Source: Portulaca oleracea
Lineage: Eukaryota; Streptophyta; Magnoliopsida; Caryophyllales; Portulacaceae
Assembly: GCA_029582165.1 (NCBI GenBank)
Contig: CM055887.1
Location: 17,407,190 to 17,471,189 of the forward strand
DNA length: 64,000 bases
Direction of reading: 5' to 3'
Positions within the stretch are counted from its first letter, which is position 1. Every line of letters begins with the position of its first letter. Under the pieces are notes generated by a model, which saw only the letters and a program-made list of their open reading frames with translations, made no database searches and had not been told where the DNA came from. Below, in pieces: positions 22,301 to 35,146 of the stretch. The translations under genes and the position numbers were made by a program.

Positions 22301-24151
22301 CAAAACTGAGAAATACTTAAAAGATTATACTCTAAACCTTCTACATAATATACATCATTTATACAATTTACTGAGTTCTTACCAACCTTGCCGACTCCAA
22401 GGATCTTTCCTTCGATTTTGTCTCCAAACGTTACCTTCCAACCCTTGTTGTCCTTGAGTTCTCTGAATTTGGTTGGATCTCCAGTCATGTGTCTCGAGCA
22501 TCCACTGTCCAAATACCAGAGGTCGTTGTGAGCCTTGAGACATACCTGCACTGAAGGACATTATACCTTTCTTTGGTCCAGGCTTTTGAACATGGGAATT
22601 TTTGGTTTTTGGGACAGGCACTGAATTTGACTTCTTTGGAACCCACTTGGTTTTGGTCCTTGGTTTTGGTATATTAGTTCGCTTATGAAAGGGCAAGGAA
22701 TCTGGTTTGGTCTTTGGTGAACCAGGTTTATCTGTAGAGGTTTTCTTCTCTAAGTGTAGAGTGGAATGAACTTGGTCTATTTCTTGATTGAGAATGAAGT
22801 TCAACTGTTTTCTGTTTTGGATCATTTCTCCTCTCATGCTGACATTGTCAGTGGTGAGGTTTTTGATTATCTCAAATTGAGTTGCTATGGTTTTGGAGTT
22901 GGTTTCAGCAATTCTAGTGAGGTAGTGAAGTACTTTGTTAGTGAGGGTGGCAATGTAGTCAAGTAGATTAAGTAGTCTAGGTTTCAAGTTATGTTGAGGA
23001 CATTTAAGGAAGAGATTTGTAAATACCTCATCATCGTCATCTTCCTGTGTTTCATCTGCTTGTGTTTCGGTAAGGTCCTTTGCCATGAGACAAAAATTCG
23101 CAATTTCCTCAGACTCACTTTCACTTTCACTGCCTTCACTTTCACTCCATGTGGCAACCATAGCTTTGCTGCTCAATCTTTTTCCTTTGAAGTCACTTTG
23201 TTCCTTGACTTTCTTCACGTGAGGACATGCCCTGACCAAGTGATCTGTAGCACCACAAGCAAAGCATTTGTATTCATTATCATCCTTGGTTTGAGTCTTA
23301 CCTTTAGGTGAAGGTCGTTTAGAGGATGATTCTCTTAGATAGCCACGGAATCTGGGATCCTTTCTGTATAGTCGTCTGAAACCTTTAGCTAACATGGCCA
23401 TGGTTTCTTCATCCTCTGATTCTTCTTCTGGTTCCTTGGTGCTTTTGAGGGCAATGTCCTTGGTCTGGCTGCCTTCAGACAGTCGTATTTCATGTGCAAG
23501 AAGTTTGCCGATCAACTCTTCAAGTTTCAAGGTCTCTAGATCTTGAGCTTCTTCTATCGCCGTTACTTTTGGTCCCCATTTGTGCCTGGGAAGACACTTA
23601 AGGACCTTGTTTACTTGTTCTTCATTGGAATAGGATTTTCTAAGGGACTTGAGATGGTTGATGATTGCACTGAATCTTTTGAACATTGACTCAATGGACT
23701 CATTGTCTTCCATCTTAAAGCCTTCATACTTTTAAACTAGTATGTTGATCTTGGTCTTCTTTACTTGATTTGTTCCTTCATAGGTTGTGACCAAGTAGTC
23801 CCATATCTGCTGAGTTGTATCAAGATTAGACACCCTTTCAAATTCATTAGAGTTAAGACTGCAAATTAAAAGATAATGTGTATGAGTATTTTTCTTCGCT
23901 TGTTCTTTTTCCTCAGGTGTATACTCAGATCTTGGTTTGTCGCTTGTTGTTCCATCTTCGAAAATCTTTTGGGGAGTAGGATAATTTCCTTTGTTGACTA
24001 TGTCCCAAATGTCCTCGTCTTGATTTCTCAAGAAGATCCCCATCTGGCGTTTCCAAATTCTGTAGTTGTCGCCTGTCAACAAAGGTGATCTGTTCCACGA
24101 ACGTCCTTGACTTAAGTCTCCCATGTTGTGATCTCCCATGATCTTTGCCAC
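19319..24151 (-). pseudogene. Sirevirus gag-pol polyprotein, multiply broken
   Basis: Starts at 24151 (MAKIMGDHNMG). Gag spans about 24151-22600 and includes a CCHC zinc knuckle (CFACGATDHLVRAC, near 23270-23230). A frameshift near 22550 separates it from the protease (LDSGCSRHMTGD, near 22510), followed by the GAG-pre-integrase motif (WHRRLGH), integrase, reverse transcriptase (YVDDIIFGD, near 20270) and RNase H (TKHIEVRHHFIRDHV). Lesions I see: stops at 23732-23734, 21916-21918, 21733-21735, 21052-21054, 19706-19708 and 19619-19621, the 22550 frameshift, and another near 20900. The motifs are still clear but no full-length product is possible. Confidence 0.9.
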
Positions 24152-24185
24152 AGAGCGGTTAGTCTCTGAATTTTCAGTGGACCAG

Positions 24186-24197
24186 GCTCTAATACCA
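24186..24197 (-). other. Primer-binding site of the Sirevirus
   Basis: The minus strand reads TGGTATTAGAGC two bases inside the 5' LTR. One C-to-T difference from the initiator-Met tRNA consensus. Confidence 0.85.
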
Positions 24198-24199
24198 AT

Positions 24200-25056
24200 T
24201 GAAAGAACCCTAGAGGGGGGCGAATAGGGTTATGAAAATTTCTGTAAAATTGGATCACTTGGTAAAGGACGTTAGTCCCTTAATCTGCTCAGATTAAGGG
24301 TTCACACAATTCAATAACTGATAAAAATATAAAGGACAATAAGATAGATATGAATAACCTCCTTTATTTCAGTTAATTGAATGACGTTGATTGTTGCCTA
24401 AGGTAAAGGACCTTAGGGTTACAGAGAACCAAGCGCCTTACAATGGACGCTTCTTATTTCTGGAGAATTACACCCACCAATTTACAGTTTGGCGTTTACA
24501 CAAATTGAATCCTAATTCCGTCTAGGATTCGAACTCGAAAGCCTAACACAACTCTAGATCCGTTTAGAGTTTGATAGCACTCTCATACACAAAACATACG
24601 AATACTCTCAAACACAAGAACACACTCTTTGTTTGAACAGACGATTGCTTCCGTGGAATCGATTGCTTTCCTTTGTCTTGAATTCATCTATTTAAACTGC
24701 TATGTTGAGTCTTGTATCCGTTGGGGAAAGATTCTGTCTTTGCTTCGATTTCGCTTTGCAACGGCTCGAGATTTTCCTTCCTTTTGCAGTGAGATATGCT
24801 TTGAGTTCTTTCCAATTTTCTTCGTCGATGTTGTCTGCAAAGATAGCACATAAAATCAGTTTAGTCGAATTTAGAAAGTAGGATAGGAGAATAAGATTCT
24901 TGCTCAATTGAAATGCTTCCCTGATTTGGTGTCGTCACTTGTCTTTCACTTCAAAACTCTTCAGCAGTACCAACGTCCTTTGGTTGGTTGACATAAACGA
25001 CCTTGTTGTGTAGTGAGTAAACGTCCTTTGCTTCTATTCTCAAAAGGGGTTCTACA
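24200..25056 (-). repeat. 5' LTR of the Sirevirus
   Basis: 857 bp partner of 16491-17344. Confidence 0.92.
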
Positions 25057-25212
25057 GATACCCATGAATAATGGATACCCACACCAAATTATGAGTAACC
25101 CATACCCATCCTACCCATTACCCATCTCTAATAATGGGTTTTACCTACCCATTATGGGTGGTAAGGGTGGGTATCCAATATATGGGTATCAATTCCCACC
25201 CCTAGTATTATT

Positions 25213-27065
25213 CATACTTGTATAAGTACGTACTTGATTTTGCCAAACGCATTGTAATCTTGATGTGTAACTGATTTTACGTGCTACTATGTTATGTTCT
25301 TCAGCCAGCTAATGTCTTATGTATTAAAAGTTAAAACTCGATCTAATGATATGGAAAAGTAGATTGTTATAATATATTCGATCTTTTGATTTCTTTCTAA
25401 ATGCTATATACACATGTTAATTTGCTGAATACTATTTTAGTTAATACATATTTTATAAAAAATTCTACGGTAGTTAAATTTTTTTTCGACTACAGTAGTC
25501 GATCAATATGAATCATTGATCTATTATGAATTAATCTGAACCATTAATTTATTTTTGGAAGCCACATATAATAAAATCTTTGTTAAATATTTTAAATATT
25601 TTTTCTATACTCATGATAACTTAAAATAAATATTGTTAAAATCTTTTAATAATTTTTTTCTATATTCATTACAAATGAAAATAATATATTATTTCACTAA
25701 AAACATATTGTATATTATATAAGTTGAATTATATAATAAAGTAATAAATTGTAATATTGCTAGCGCCATTGATGGAGTTTATTAACCTCCATTAGCAAAA
25801 ACATCATTAACCTAATTTTAATTAAACTTGATGAATATTATATAAGTCCTCACTAATCACCTCCATAAATCACCAACTACTCTTTTTTTTTTTTGTGATA
25901 GAGCCTATTGCAATACAATTAACATTGATTCAGTTCAAGCAGGAATAATGGTGGTTCTCATAAATTTGAGGGGAAATATGAAGTTTGAAGAGATGTCGTT
26001 GAAGGGATAAATAACTATGGTTTGATATAAATTGATTTAAAGGACAGTAAAAGTTGAAAATATAGTATGGTGCATTTGGTTAAGAACCTATGAAATATTT
26101 TTGACAATTGGGGAGATTTCAAGTTCAAATCTTGTTGTTGCATTACCAAGAATATTGTTTTAGTTTTATCTTTAAACACAATATATAAATCATATACATT
26201 TTATAATAAATTTTAGAATTTATTGAACTTATAATTTTTCGTTAAGTATGAAATCTTTAGAAACAATATAAAAAAAATTTGAAATGATAACTAAACATTT
26301 TTATAAGTATTATACAAAAAGTACAATTATGATGTTGTTGATGGTTTTCTTGTTGCTTCAAATATGTGTATAAAGTTATGTGATATTAATTATATACTCA
26401 CCTACCAATATGTCACTGTCATTGTGATTAGTGTAGAAATATAAAATATTTATAAACAATTTGGCTTGAGTGAAAGTTATATTTTATTATGTATTACTTT
26501 TAATGTACGAAAGACCATAGTTAATTTGAAGAATCATAAAAATAGGGTGAAAAATAGAACAATCTATCTCATTTTTAGTTTGCTTAGGTTAGAAACTTTA
26601 AAATTGTATGAGAAACACTACAATGATATGTTATTTGGGACATTAAGTTGGCCATGAGAATTATTTTCAATAAAAATAATCTATATTGATGACTTATATG
26701 CATGTATGATGTATCCAAAGAAAGATTGTCGTGTAAACAACTTTTGGTGCCCATAGATTGGTTTTGAGTAGACTTGGAGTGAGCACAAGGTTTATCTAAT
26801 AGGTAGTACTATAGTAGGCAGTTCGTAGAAAGTTTGATACAAATTAGATTATGGTGAGCTTCGTTAGGGTCAAACTCAGGTAAGTTTAGTTCACTAGGGT
26901 CAAATGATCGATTTAATTGAATAAGAATCATACTTCAAATACTAAACAACTCAATATATTCACAGCCATATTTAACTGTGATTCTAAAATAGAGGCAAAT
27001 GACATGACCAAAATTGAGCAAATGTAATTCTAAATCGAACTTAATTGAACAAAATTAGGGGAGTG

Positions 27066-27083
<18 letters not shown>
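25213..27083. other. AT-rich intergenic stretch, no gene seen
   Basis: Stop-dense, AT-rich DNA with homopolymer runs. No recognisable ORF, RNA gene or element ends were found. It ends in a short (AT)n run at about 27066-27083. Confidence 0.6.
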
Positions 27084-27099
<16 letters not shown>

Positions 27100-27120
27100 G
27101 TTTAGTTAGTTAGTTAGTGA
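27084..27120. repeat. (TTAG)n microsatellite
   Basis: About nine TTAG units with one interruption, directly followed by the target duplication of the solo LTR. Confidence 0.85.
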
Positions 27121-27125
27121 AGATG

Positions 27126-27375
27126 TGTAATAACCCAACCCTAACTCAGAATAATTAACCTAACTAGTGAAGTTTTCATTCACTGAATCGCGCATTTCAA
27201 TTCAGTTTACCGTTTGTGTTTTTGCAGGACTCGAACAGTGCAGCAACCTTCATATGTCAGATTATTATCTTAAATAAATTATTTATGTGAGAATTTTGTC
27301 ATTCAACTTAATCTCATATTATTCAGGTAACTTATTTAGTAAAATTTAACGAGTGCGATGAGTTCGTCCTTGTTG

Positions 27376-27422
<47 letters not shown>

Positions 27423-30188
27423 GTTGTTGTTGTTGTTGTTGTTATTATTATTTTATCATTAGTATTTCTCTTCTCTTTTAGTGATAATAAGGATTTTTTT
27501 TATTTTGTTTTGGGAGAGATGTAATTTAGAAGGGAAGGGAGTATCGAGGGGACTTGATAAGTAAACGTTCGTTTTCATTTTCTTAGCAAGATAATCCTCA
27601 TAATCACAATCTTCTCACTCCCTTTTTCTTTTCCCCCCAACGCTTTCTTCTTCTTCTTCTTCTACTGCCTGCTACTACTGCATCCCCTTCTTCCTCTGGC
27701 TGTCATGGCTGTCGCGCCTCCTGCCAGCTCTTGGAACAGCAGACGCCGCCGGCGACCTACAGCGGCCGGGCGTCGGTCGATCGGGCCTTGGACCCCCTCT
27801 TCACTACTTCTTTCTCTTCTCTCTTGAGGTAAAACTCAAACCCTAAATTCACCAATCCATCTTTCTTTAAGCATTGATGTTCAAGATTGTTATTCTCCTC
27901 AATATTTCCAGTTTATAAATGTAATTGGGAGTTAGATTGTTAATTTGGGGTGTTTTAGTAGCAATTTGGGTGTGAGCCATGTTAAATATTGATGATTAAT
28001 TGGGGAATCGGGAAATATTAGACTAAATTATGGTTGCATATGAGATATTGAGGTCTAAATACTTTCAGAATTTGTAATGGAATGTGGATAGTGTGCATGT
28101 GAAACTATTATGATTTAATTGAATTGGGTGTAGGAAAATCGGGGTAATACAAAGTATCTTTGAAGTTGTTATGACATATGGATGAAGGACTATGACTAAA
28201 ATCATGTTGCATGTGTGCAAGCCTTCAAGTAAAGTTGAATTAAGAGATGGAAAATTAGTGTATGCTAAATATAATATATAGGATAATGAAGGATGAGCTT
28301 GTTCTTAGTAAGTTCATATATGCTTGCTTCTTAATGTTCAAGTTTTGTCAATCTATGGTTTAATTGGGGGAAAATACGAAGTAAGGATAGTATTTGGTGT
28401 TATAAATTAAAATGATGCGAATTATTTGGGGAAAATAGAGAATTATACTATCAAATTGGTAAGTTAGAAGTTGCACTTGTGGCCTTGAGTAACTTGAGTT
28501 TCTCGGAGCAATCAAAGGTATCCCGTAACCAAAAATATTGTAGAGGTTGGTAGCCTGAAGTACTAGTTCGCACCCGGCTTTGGAATTTCGGAATTTCAAT
28601 GTGTATAACTCAAGTTATGATGAAATTAATATGGGTATTGTGTTATATACGTTTTTTGAGGGCAGTGGGTTCGTGGACAATTTTGAGTATTAAATAGACC
28701 TTATTAGCTTAAGTGGTCAAAATGGAAGTTGTAGTATGCTCCACAAGCTTTCCGGAATGGGTTTTATGCGCCCATCGGATGTCGGGGTAATGAGTTATGG
28801 CCCGTCGAAATCAGCTCCGTGACCATGTTAAACCAGAATTTTTATTTCACCGAGCCTTTTTCAGAGCCAATTTCCGGTGACTTCCAAATCTTTTCTAAAT
28901 TTTTGGTCAACATAAAAGTTGTAGACCACATTTCAAGCATTCCATAGACTACTAGCACACATTCATTCGATGTGTACATATTAAATTATGCGTTCTCAAA
29001 GTTCCTTTCCCGAACTTTCCGATCTGCAGGCCAGCCTTCATGTTTGCTCCTTTTCAAGCCTTTACACTCTTTTTTGGCCTTAACTCTTAACTAGAGAGTT
29101 GTAGAACTTATTTTTACCTTTCCGAAAAGTCCTCTTATGAAATTTTTGGAGGTTTTTAGAGAAAGTTATGCCTTCCGGAAAGTTATGCCTTCCGGAAAAT
29201 TTCTCAAATCTTTTATTTAGTAGTTAACTCTTATTAGGAGACTCCCTCCTTACCAAGAACCCAATTTGATTCACTTCATTGTTCTTATCGCAAGTACGGT
29301 TCAAGAGGTCGTTGCTGCTCCCTGTTCGAGTCCAATCAAGGTTTCAAATCGCTTTATTTGCGGGTTCAACTTGTAAGGTACGCATATTGCTTGTACCCTT
29401 CCTAAACTCTTTTATTTGAGTTTACTAAGCAAGTCTAATAATGATAATGAGAATAAGTAAAGTTTATTGCTTTTGTCACGTAAATATGGCCCCGACCCAT
29501 GTTACTTGTGCCGTAGAGGACTACCACAGTTAATATCTGACCTAGTGTCAACCCATCCGGATCTCCCGATCGATCCGCGTATGCGCATACGGAGGCTTAG
29601 ACCGATGATCGCAAGTAGGGTACCATCAAGATAATAATATGGCAAGCGCATTTATTGTTGTTTTATTGTTTGCAAAATGAATTGAAATGCACGAAATAAA
29701 AGGAATTGCCTAAGTTTACTTTACTGTCCAGGGGTATGCGTATTGAGTTTCGACTCATTTGCAAAATTGTTTTATGTTTTGTTTTAGGAAGTATGCTAAG
29801 GGGTAGCAACCAATACCAGTAAGAGGTCCGTTCGATATGAAGGTAAAAAGGTCATCAGCTATGCCGGGAAGTCATGTTCTTTGGGGTTGATGTCAAATTA
29901 TTGTCTTAAGTATTTACTTTGGATTAGTGAAGTTAAGGGTAATTATAATTTTGGCTATGTATAAAGCTATCTTATGTTTTTGCTCTCTTATGAATGTTTA
30001 TGTGGATTGTATACAAGTTTCCTTGGGTTTGATGAGTTGTAATTAGAGTTTATTTATGGTTGTTAAGCCTTGTCCATATTTGTGGGCGACGGTAATGCCT
30101 TCGGATTGATTATATTTCCGCTGCGCTAATCATTGGATTATGAGGCATTTAATGATAATCTGGTGATTATGAATCTGGGGGCGTTACA
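27126..30188. mobile_element. 3.06-kb solo LTR, Tekay/Del-like (Ty3/gypsy)
   Basis: Begins TGTAATAACCCAACCC and ends GGGGGCGTTACA, with an exact AGATG duplication at 27121-27125 and 30189-30193. No primer site, gag or pol is adjacent, so it is a solo LTR left by recombination between two LTRs. Long LTRs of the TGTAACACCCC...GGGGCGTTACA type are typical of plant Tekay/Del chromoviruses; lineage is inferred from ends and length only. A (TTA)n/(TTG)n tract lies at about 27372-27460. Confidence 0.8.
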
Positions 30189-30329
30189 AGATGCCTCTGT
30201 TAGGAGGTGTGAATGAATTAAGATACTCTACCCTTTGAGCGTCGAGGATGTGGGAGACCGAAAAATTCATGAAAGCGGTGATTATAGCAAACCTGAAGTA
30301 CCTAGTTAGTGGATGACACGTGAGACCTT

Positions 30330-30578
30330 TTCCACATCTTCAAAATTCTCATGTCTACAATGTTATTTCTCACATTCTCATAAAGAATTATTTCACACAC
30401 ACAATATTATTTCTCACCTTTTCACGTAAAATTATAATTGATGAAAATTAATTTATTATATAGATGTTTATGTTCCACAATAAATAAGTGAAATAGATGA
30501 TGTTTATAGTCAATTATTTTAATCAATTAATTTATAACTAACAGGTAAATGGACAAATAATTTGGGACGGAGGTAGTA
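30330..30578. mobile_element. Truncated Stowaway-like MITE
   Basis: The right end reads TTTGGGACGGAGGTAGTA, the inverse of a Stowaway terminus; the left terminus is not found. AT-rich, no ORF. Confidence 0.4.
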
Positions 30579-31199
30579 TGAAGCATAGAATGCTACAGTC
30601 AATCTTGAACCCATGACTAATGTCGCAAAGTGATCATTCCCATTCAACATGGTAACTAACCAACCAAGTTACCAACTCCAATGTCATGTATTTCTTTTCT
30701 AAAATTTAATATAGAAATCCAGTTTGTGCTATAATAGAAAAATCGCATACAATTTTTTTTTTTTGGAAAGATCTTTTATGAAAAATGAAATATACGTACG
30801 GATTACAATAATAAAAATAATATTAAGTACATTATTAAAATTATTTGTTTAGCAAGTTAAGGAAAATTAAATCAATGGCTACGATTATTCTATCTATAAT
30901 CAATGGTTAGTATCAAATTTAAGTACAGTAATTAAAAAAAAACGTTGACTACCACAGACCTCCCCATATTTTATTGATATAATCTTGGATAATATTGTAT
31001 TTATTCTTCAAAAGGTGATTTCCAAAATACTAATTGATTGATCCATTCTAGATCAGATAGTGAAATATTTCAACAATATTTTGCGAGATTACATTATCAT
31101 TAAGGAACGATTTTGGTTGAAAAAACAAATAGGAAGATCATACTAGTAGAATCTTATGCAGTATACTTTGATTTATCAAACAAACGAAGTTTAAATATG

Positions 31200-32650
31200 A
31201 TTTTGCTTTTAAACATATACCCAATAATTATGAGAACTTCAAATGCTATCTAAAGACGTTTAAGACCAATAAGAAGGGATGACGTACAATCACAAGTTAA
31301 AAACAAATACAAGTGAGTAGGAGCTAATTTAATTTGTTGCGCTTCATAAACCTTGGTTTTCTAACATTGTTTCGAGGTTATTGACCCATTTTGCCACAAA
31401 TTCACCTTTGTTTAGCTTATCATTGCTTATAGTAGCTAAAAATGCTCTATCTTACAAGATATAGGAGTTGCAAAGAAGTCGGGATGAGAACGATTGAGGT
31501 GCGAAAGAGGCCAAAAGAGGTGTATGCCAACCGCGCGAGCTAGCACATCCTAAGGGAAGATCTTCAGGTTCTCTAGTCCTGCACACCCACCTATGCGCCA
31601 ACCAAGAACCAAACATAAAATCAAGATATGGCGCACGGGCAGTCATGCCCTATCTCGCACAGGCACCCGTTCTAGGTCACACGTCAACACCTGGTTTTAG
31701 CAATTTTAAGCAAAGTTTTTGGGTCTGGGATGGGCACCCGTCCGCTGCTAGCACGGCCGTCTCGGATCCCTGATTTCATGGTTAGACATTTAATTAGTCT
31801 AAAATAGTGGTTAGTTTTATCATTTTTAAATCAAACTTTTTAGGGTTTCATACCATAGTTTTCTCTCAAGCTTTTGAGGTAATTATTCGTATTGGTTATC
31901 AAAGATTAGCACTCTTAGATTTGATTACTCTTTAATTCCAAATATTGGTATTAATTTCTTCTTCCTTTTTTCCTTATTCGCTTAACTCATTGTTCATCAT
32001 TATTTTGTTGTTAATTACTCCATAATAGATATGAGTGGTTGATTCCGCTAACGTAGGTTATTTATTTGTTACTAGTATGTTTGCTTAATCACTATTACAT
32101 TCCCCACACATTTTCAGCTTTTTCATCGAGTTTCTTACGAGTGGCTAATTGTTGTTGATGTGAGGCTCGAGAGGGTCTCATCTTGTGCTAATTAGCATTT
32201 TTCTACCCTTTATAACAAGGAACTTAGACCTAATACAAATTGATTAGATAATTTCAACCTAAATATGAGAATAATCCAAGTCGTAATTAAGGAAAAGATT
32301 AAGACTTTGTGATTCACTTTTTTTTTTATTGTGTGAGAACAATAATAATTAACACACATGAATTAGTTAATAACTTTCCAGAGAAGGCTTATGTGGTCTT
32401 AAACTGAATCAATTCTCTAATTCGATGTGTGCGTGAATGGTGTAGGGGCATAATTTCTGACTTAAGCCATGCTAGTAGGTGAATCCCTTGCCTGAGGCTT
32501 TTTTCATATTTGATTTCCCTAGTGCTTTTTGTGATCAGTGAACCCAATCATTAAAAATGCTTCTCTGCTTAATTCGAGAGGACATTAATCTTAGACTTGT
32601 GTGAGACCTAGCTCCTTGAGATATACAACCATACTCCTTGTAGTGTAACA
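31200..32650 (+). mobile_element. Probable degenerate Athila/Tat LTR
   Basis: Noncoding sequence immediately upstream of a degenerate tRNA-Asp primer site. It contains GC-richer blocks (31600-31780) and a promoter-like AT-rich half, as in plant Athila/Tat LTRs. No matching second LTR and no target duplication were found, so the left boundary is a guess. Confidence 0.35.
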
Positions 32651-32654
32651 AAAA

Positions 32655-32672
32655 TGGCTTCGCTGTCGGGGA
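32655..32672 (+). other. Degenerate tRNA-Asp primer-binding site
   Basis: TGGCTTCGCTGTCGGGGA differs at 4 of 18 positions from the intact site at 58943-58960. It marks the start of an old Athila/Tat internal region that leads to the gag fragment at 33632. Confidence 0.55.
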
Positions 32673-32733
32673 GCTGGCACCATCCCCTAGAATAAGAAAC
32701 ATGACACTTTATATTTAAGTGTTTTCTTTTCAT

Positions 32734-32863
32734 TTTTCGCTTTTATCTCTACTTGAGCCTGCTTTTGCTTAGTGTAGTTGCTTGTGTTGTATGCCTTGGT
32801 TTTCGCTTTTATCTCTACTTGAGCCTTCTTTTGCTTAGTGTAGTTGCTTGTGTTGTATACCCC
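32734..32863. repeat. 66-bp tandem duplication in the retroelement leader
   Basis: Two adjacent, nearly identical 66-bp copies starting TTTTCGCTTTTATCTC, the second beginning at 32800. Confidence 0.85.
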
Positions 32864-33631
32864 AGAGGTAGCGCTAGCAAAAAATCCGTGTCCAAGTAAT
32901 TCTAGTTAGATCAAATGAGGCATTCGATCAAAAACCTTTAACCCGAACCCTAATTGCTAAGCAATTCAGATACTAAGACCATACTCGGACCCGGACCCAA
33001 ATGTCCGAACCTCGAATTATATATAAAGGCAAGGGAATACTTTTATTATTGGAATGACCGAGGTAATTAACAGCTAACCCAAGTTCACTCACAAAACGGG
33101 TCGGGACATTGCCCGATTGTCCAAAATGATCGAGCCTTGGATTTTCTCCTAAAATATGGACAACCCAAAGCCGGCTTTCCTTACCTAGACCTAACCTAGT
33201 TTTAGACCGGTCAATGATCGATCGTCCCATTTTTTGAATTTGGACAAACTTTTGGGGACGATTCCCAGTTTTTTCAAGGTCGAATAAAATATGGTTATCA
33301 TGTCGCTCAAAATTTTGCCAGGTGTTTGGTTGTGTATATTTTGTTAGTTTTTCTAAGTAAGGCTTGTCGATCCTCAGGCATGGGGTGTTAGCTTATCAGG
33401 GAATTGGTTTGGTAGGGTTTTCAAAATGCAGAAAGCAATAAATGATTGTAATAAACTAAACTAATAGGAATTGAAAGTAATAAGAACTAAATAAAGCATG
33501 AACTACAAGATGAACAACAAGCATGTCAGCAGAGGTTAGAGAGGTGATGAGTTAGTTCCTTTTGATCCGATATTGAAGAAACAACTTGTATATTAAGCAG
33601 CGCAGTTCGCAGACAGAGAAGGACACAAGCT

Positions 33632-33922
33632 ATGGTTGCACAACTGTCATCTCATACCATTGGATCCTACTCATCTCCCACAATGGGTATGGGTAGCTCT
33701 TCTATTGTGTTTCGTGAATTGTCGGCAGGAGCCAATTTCAACTTCAAGCCCAACTTCATAAGCCTCATCCAGCAGAACCAGTTCAAAGGCTCTGATGTAG
33801 AGTATCTCGCTACGCACATCAACTCATTCCTTAAGCGATGTAACATGATGAAAATGTTGGGAGTAAGCGATGAGTATATCAAGCTTGGGAAATTTGGTTG
33901 GAAAAAATTTAGAAAATCTTGA
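33632..33922 (+). pseudogene. Athila/Tat gag N-terminal fragment
   Basis: 96 residues. The segment FNFKPNFISLIQQNQFKGSD, followed by HINSFLKRCN and LGVSDEYIKL, matches the start of plant Athila Gag, where a helical domain opens with a VQQNQFxG motif. The frame stops soon after, before the main Gag domain. With the primer site at 32655 it outlines a decayed element with a leader of about 950 bp. Confidence 0.6.
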
Positions 33923-34269
33923 AGGGTCTGATTAAATGCAATGGCTACCTCAATATCAATCAAGGAAAGTCCCTTAATTAATGTCAGTCAATAAGGTTAA
34001 AATCATGAGGCATATCACACCACAAATCATGAGGCATATCACACCACAAGCCGAATTTCATGGAGGAAATCAAGACAAACTATCTATGGAAACTCATTAG
34101 TATATTCACAATGGCTGGAATCTTTCTTGAGTAGTTAATTGATCAAGCAGTAAGAAAAACTCTCCACTCTGCTAGAAAGAAGTAATGTAACTTCCGTATC
34201 TATTATCCTCTTGTAATTATGGTCATGCTCTAAAATTATTTGATTCAACGAGGACTTGTATCAAGTGAA

Positions 34270-34850
34270 TTGAGAAGCTCACTTGGGTAGCTAAGTGTTG
34301 TTTGATACTTAGTGACTTCTAGATAAATGTTGTGTTGCCTTGATTGAGTTTTGTAAGCTTGCCTTGAGAACTCAAGGGAGACGAGTATGTTCAATCGTGT
34401 TATACTTCTTAAGTGAACAAGAAGTGAAGCGGTTGAAACCCTAAGTAAACATAAACTTAGATTCAGTGACGTAGCCTTGGTTGGAAGGGTGAATATATAC
34501 TAAATCCTTGAATATCGTCTTTCTAAATTTTGTTTTTGTACCTTGACCTTGGCTGTGCCAAGTACCTTGAATTAACGGACAAATTTGTTAAGTTTTGTAT
34601 CCTTGATTTAGTTTAGTCAATCACCTTAATCAAATCCCCTCTAGGGTGTTTTCAATTAGTATCAGAGCACTTCCACCATTGGAAAGGCTTAATCGTCCTG
34701 TGGAAAAGATCACAGGAGATTGGCGAAGCAACAAGATGAGTCAAGGACGTTTAGTAATCAAGGTTGTTGGCGCAATCAGCAATGCGGACATTGATAGGGT
34801 AAGAATTCGAACAAATCTCATGTGTCCTTCATCTTGCATAAATTTTGAGC
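34270..34850 (+). mobile_element. Sirevirus remnant: LTR end, primer site and gag start
   Basis: An LTR end of the form CCCTCTAGGGTGTTTTCA stops at 34654 and matches the minus-strand LTR end of the 16491-25056 element (CCCTCTAGGGTTCTTTCA). The primer site TAGTATCAGAGC (34657-34668) follows, then a gag-like start containing VEKITGDWRSNKMSQGR, comparable to the gag starts of the two Sirevirus-type elements above. It is cut off shortly after, about 300 bp before the last PIN exon. Confidence 0.6.
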
Positions 34851-35146
34851 ATTTTTGTCTATGGGATACTTTTATTTATTTGATTTTATTTGCTGCTTAA
34901 TTGAAGATTAAGCCGAACATGTCAACAAGTAACCATATGTCCGAAATTTAGGGGGAAAAAATTCTATAGATGCATTCCCTATTACTAAATTAACCATAAA
35001 CACACTCTAGCGGTGAGAAAAAAATTAAACACAAATTTGAAGTATTAGTTTTCTGGTTGCCACACTTTTTCTATCCCTTTCACCGTAGCCATGTCCTATA
35101 TAATCTAAGCTTCTAAGCAGCATCACGATTTAGTTAGTCTCTTTGT

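Larger units (their letters stand above)
16491..25056 (-). mobile_element. Decayed Sirevirus (Copia, Maximus/SIRE lineage)
   Basis: An 8566-bp element on the minus strand with LTRs 16491-17344 and 24200-25056 and an exact target duplication GATAC (16486-16490 and 25057-25061). The primer site at 24186-24197 reads TGGTATTAGAGC, one mismatch from the initiator-Met consensus. Order on the minus strand is gag, protease, integrase, reverse transcriptase, RNase H, then a third ORF before the 3' LTR. Polypurine tracts recur at 19321-19330, 19297-19305, 17517-17530 and 17345-17360, a Sirevirus signature. I count about 23 substitutions plus one small indel between the LTRs by eye (~2.7%). Every coding region is broken. 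Confidence 0.92.
13774..25204. mobile_element. hAT-like non-autonomous element split by two nested retroelements
   Basis: The left end starts TATGGGTGGGTATGG and the minus strand of the right end starts TAGGGGTGGGAATTG. Flanks CTATTATT (13766-13773) and GTATTATT (25205-25212) match at 7 of 8 bases, consistent with the 8-bp hAT duplication. Removing the retroelements at 13821-15975 and 16491-25056 with their target duplications leaves about 700 bp, rich in TACCCAT and ATGGGTA subterminal motifs (for example 16000-16110 and 25060-25200). No transposase is present. Confidence 0.5.

Noticed and set aside
27084..27460. Short direct repeats considered as a CRISPR-like array
   Set aside because: Simple (TTAG)n and (TTA)n microsatellites without unique spacers, in a plant nuclear genome.
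31452..31646. 64-codon minus-strand frame in GC-richer sequence
   Set aside because: Lies in the probable degenerate Athila/Tat LTR, with no recognisable motif.
34646..34900. 84-codon plus-strand frame as an independent gene
   Set aside because: Its start is the gag-like beginning after a Sirevirus primer site; it is the remnant described at 34270-34850.
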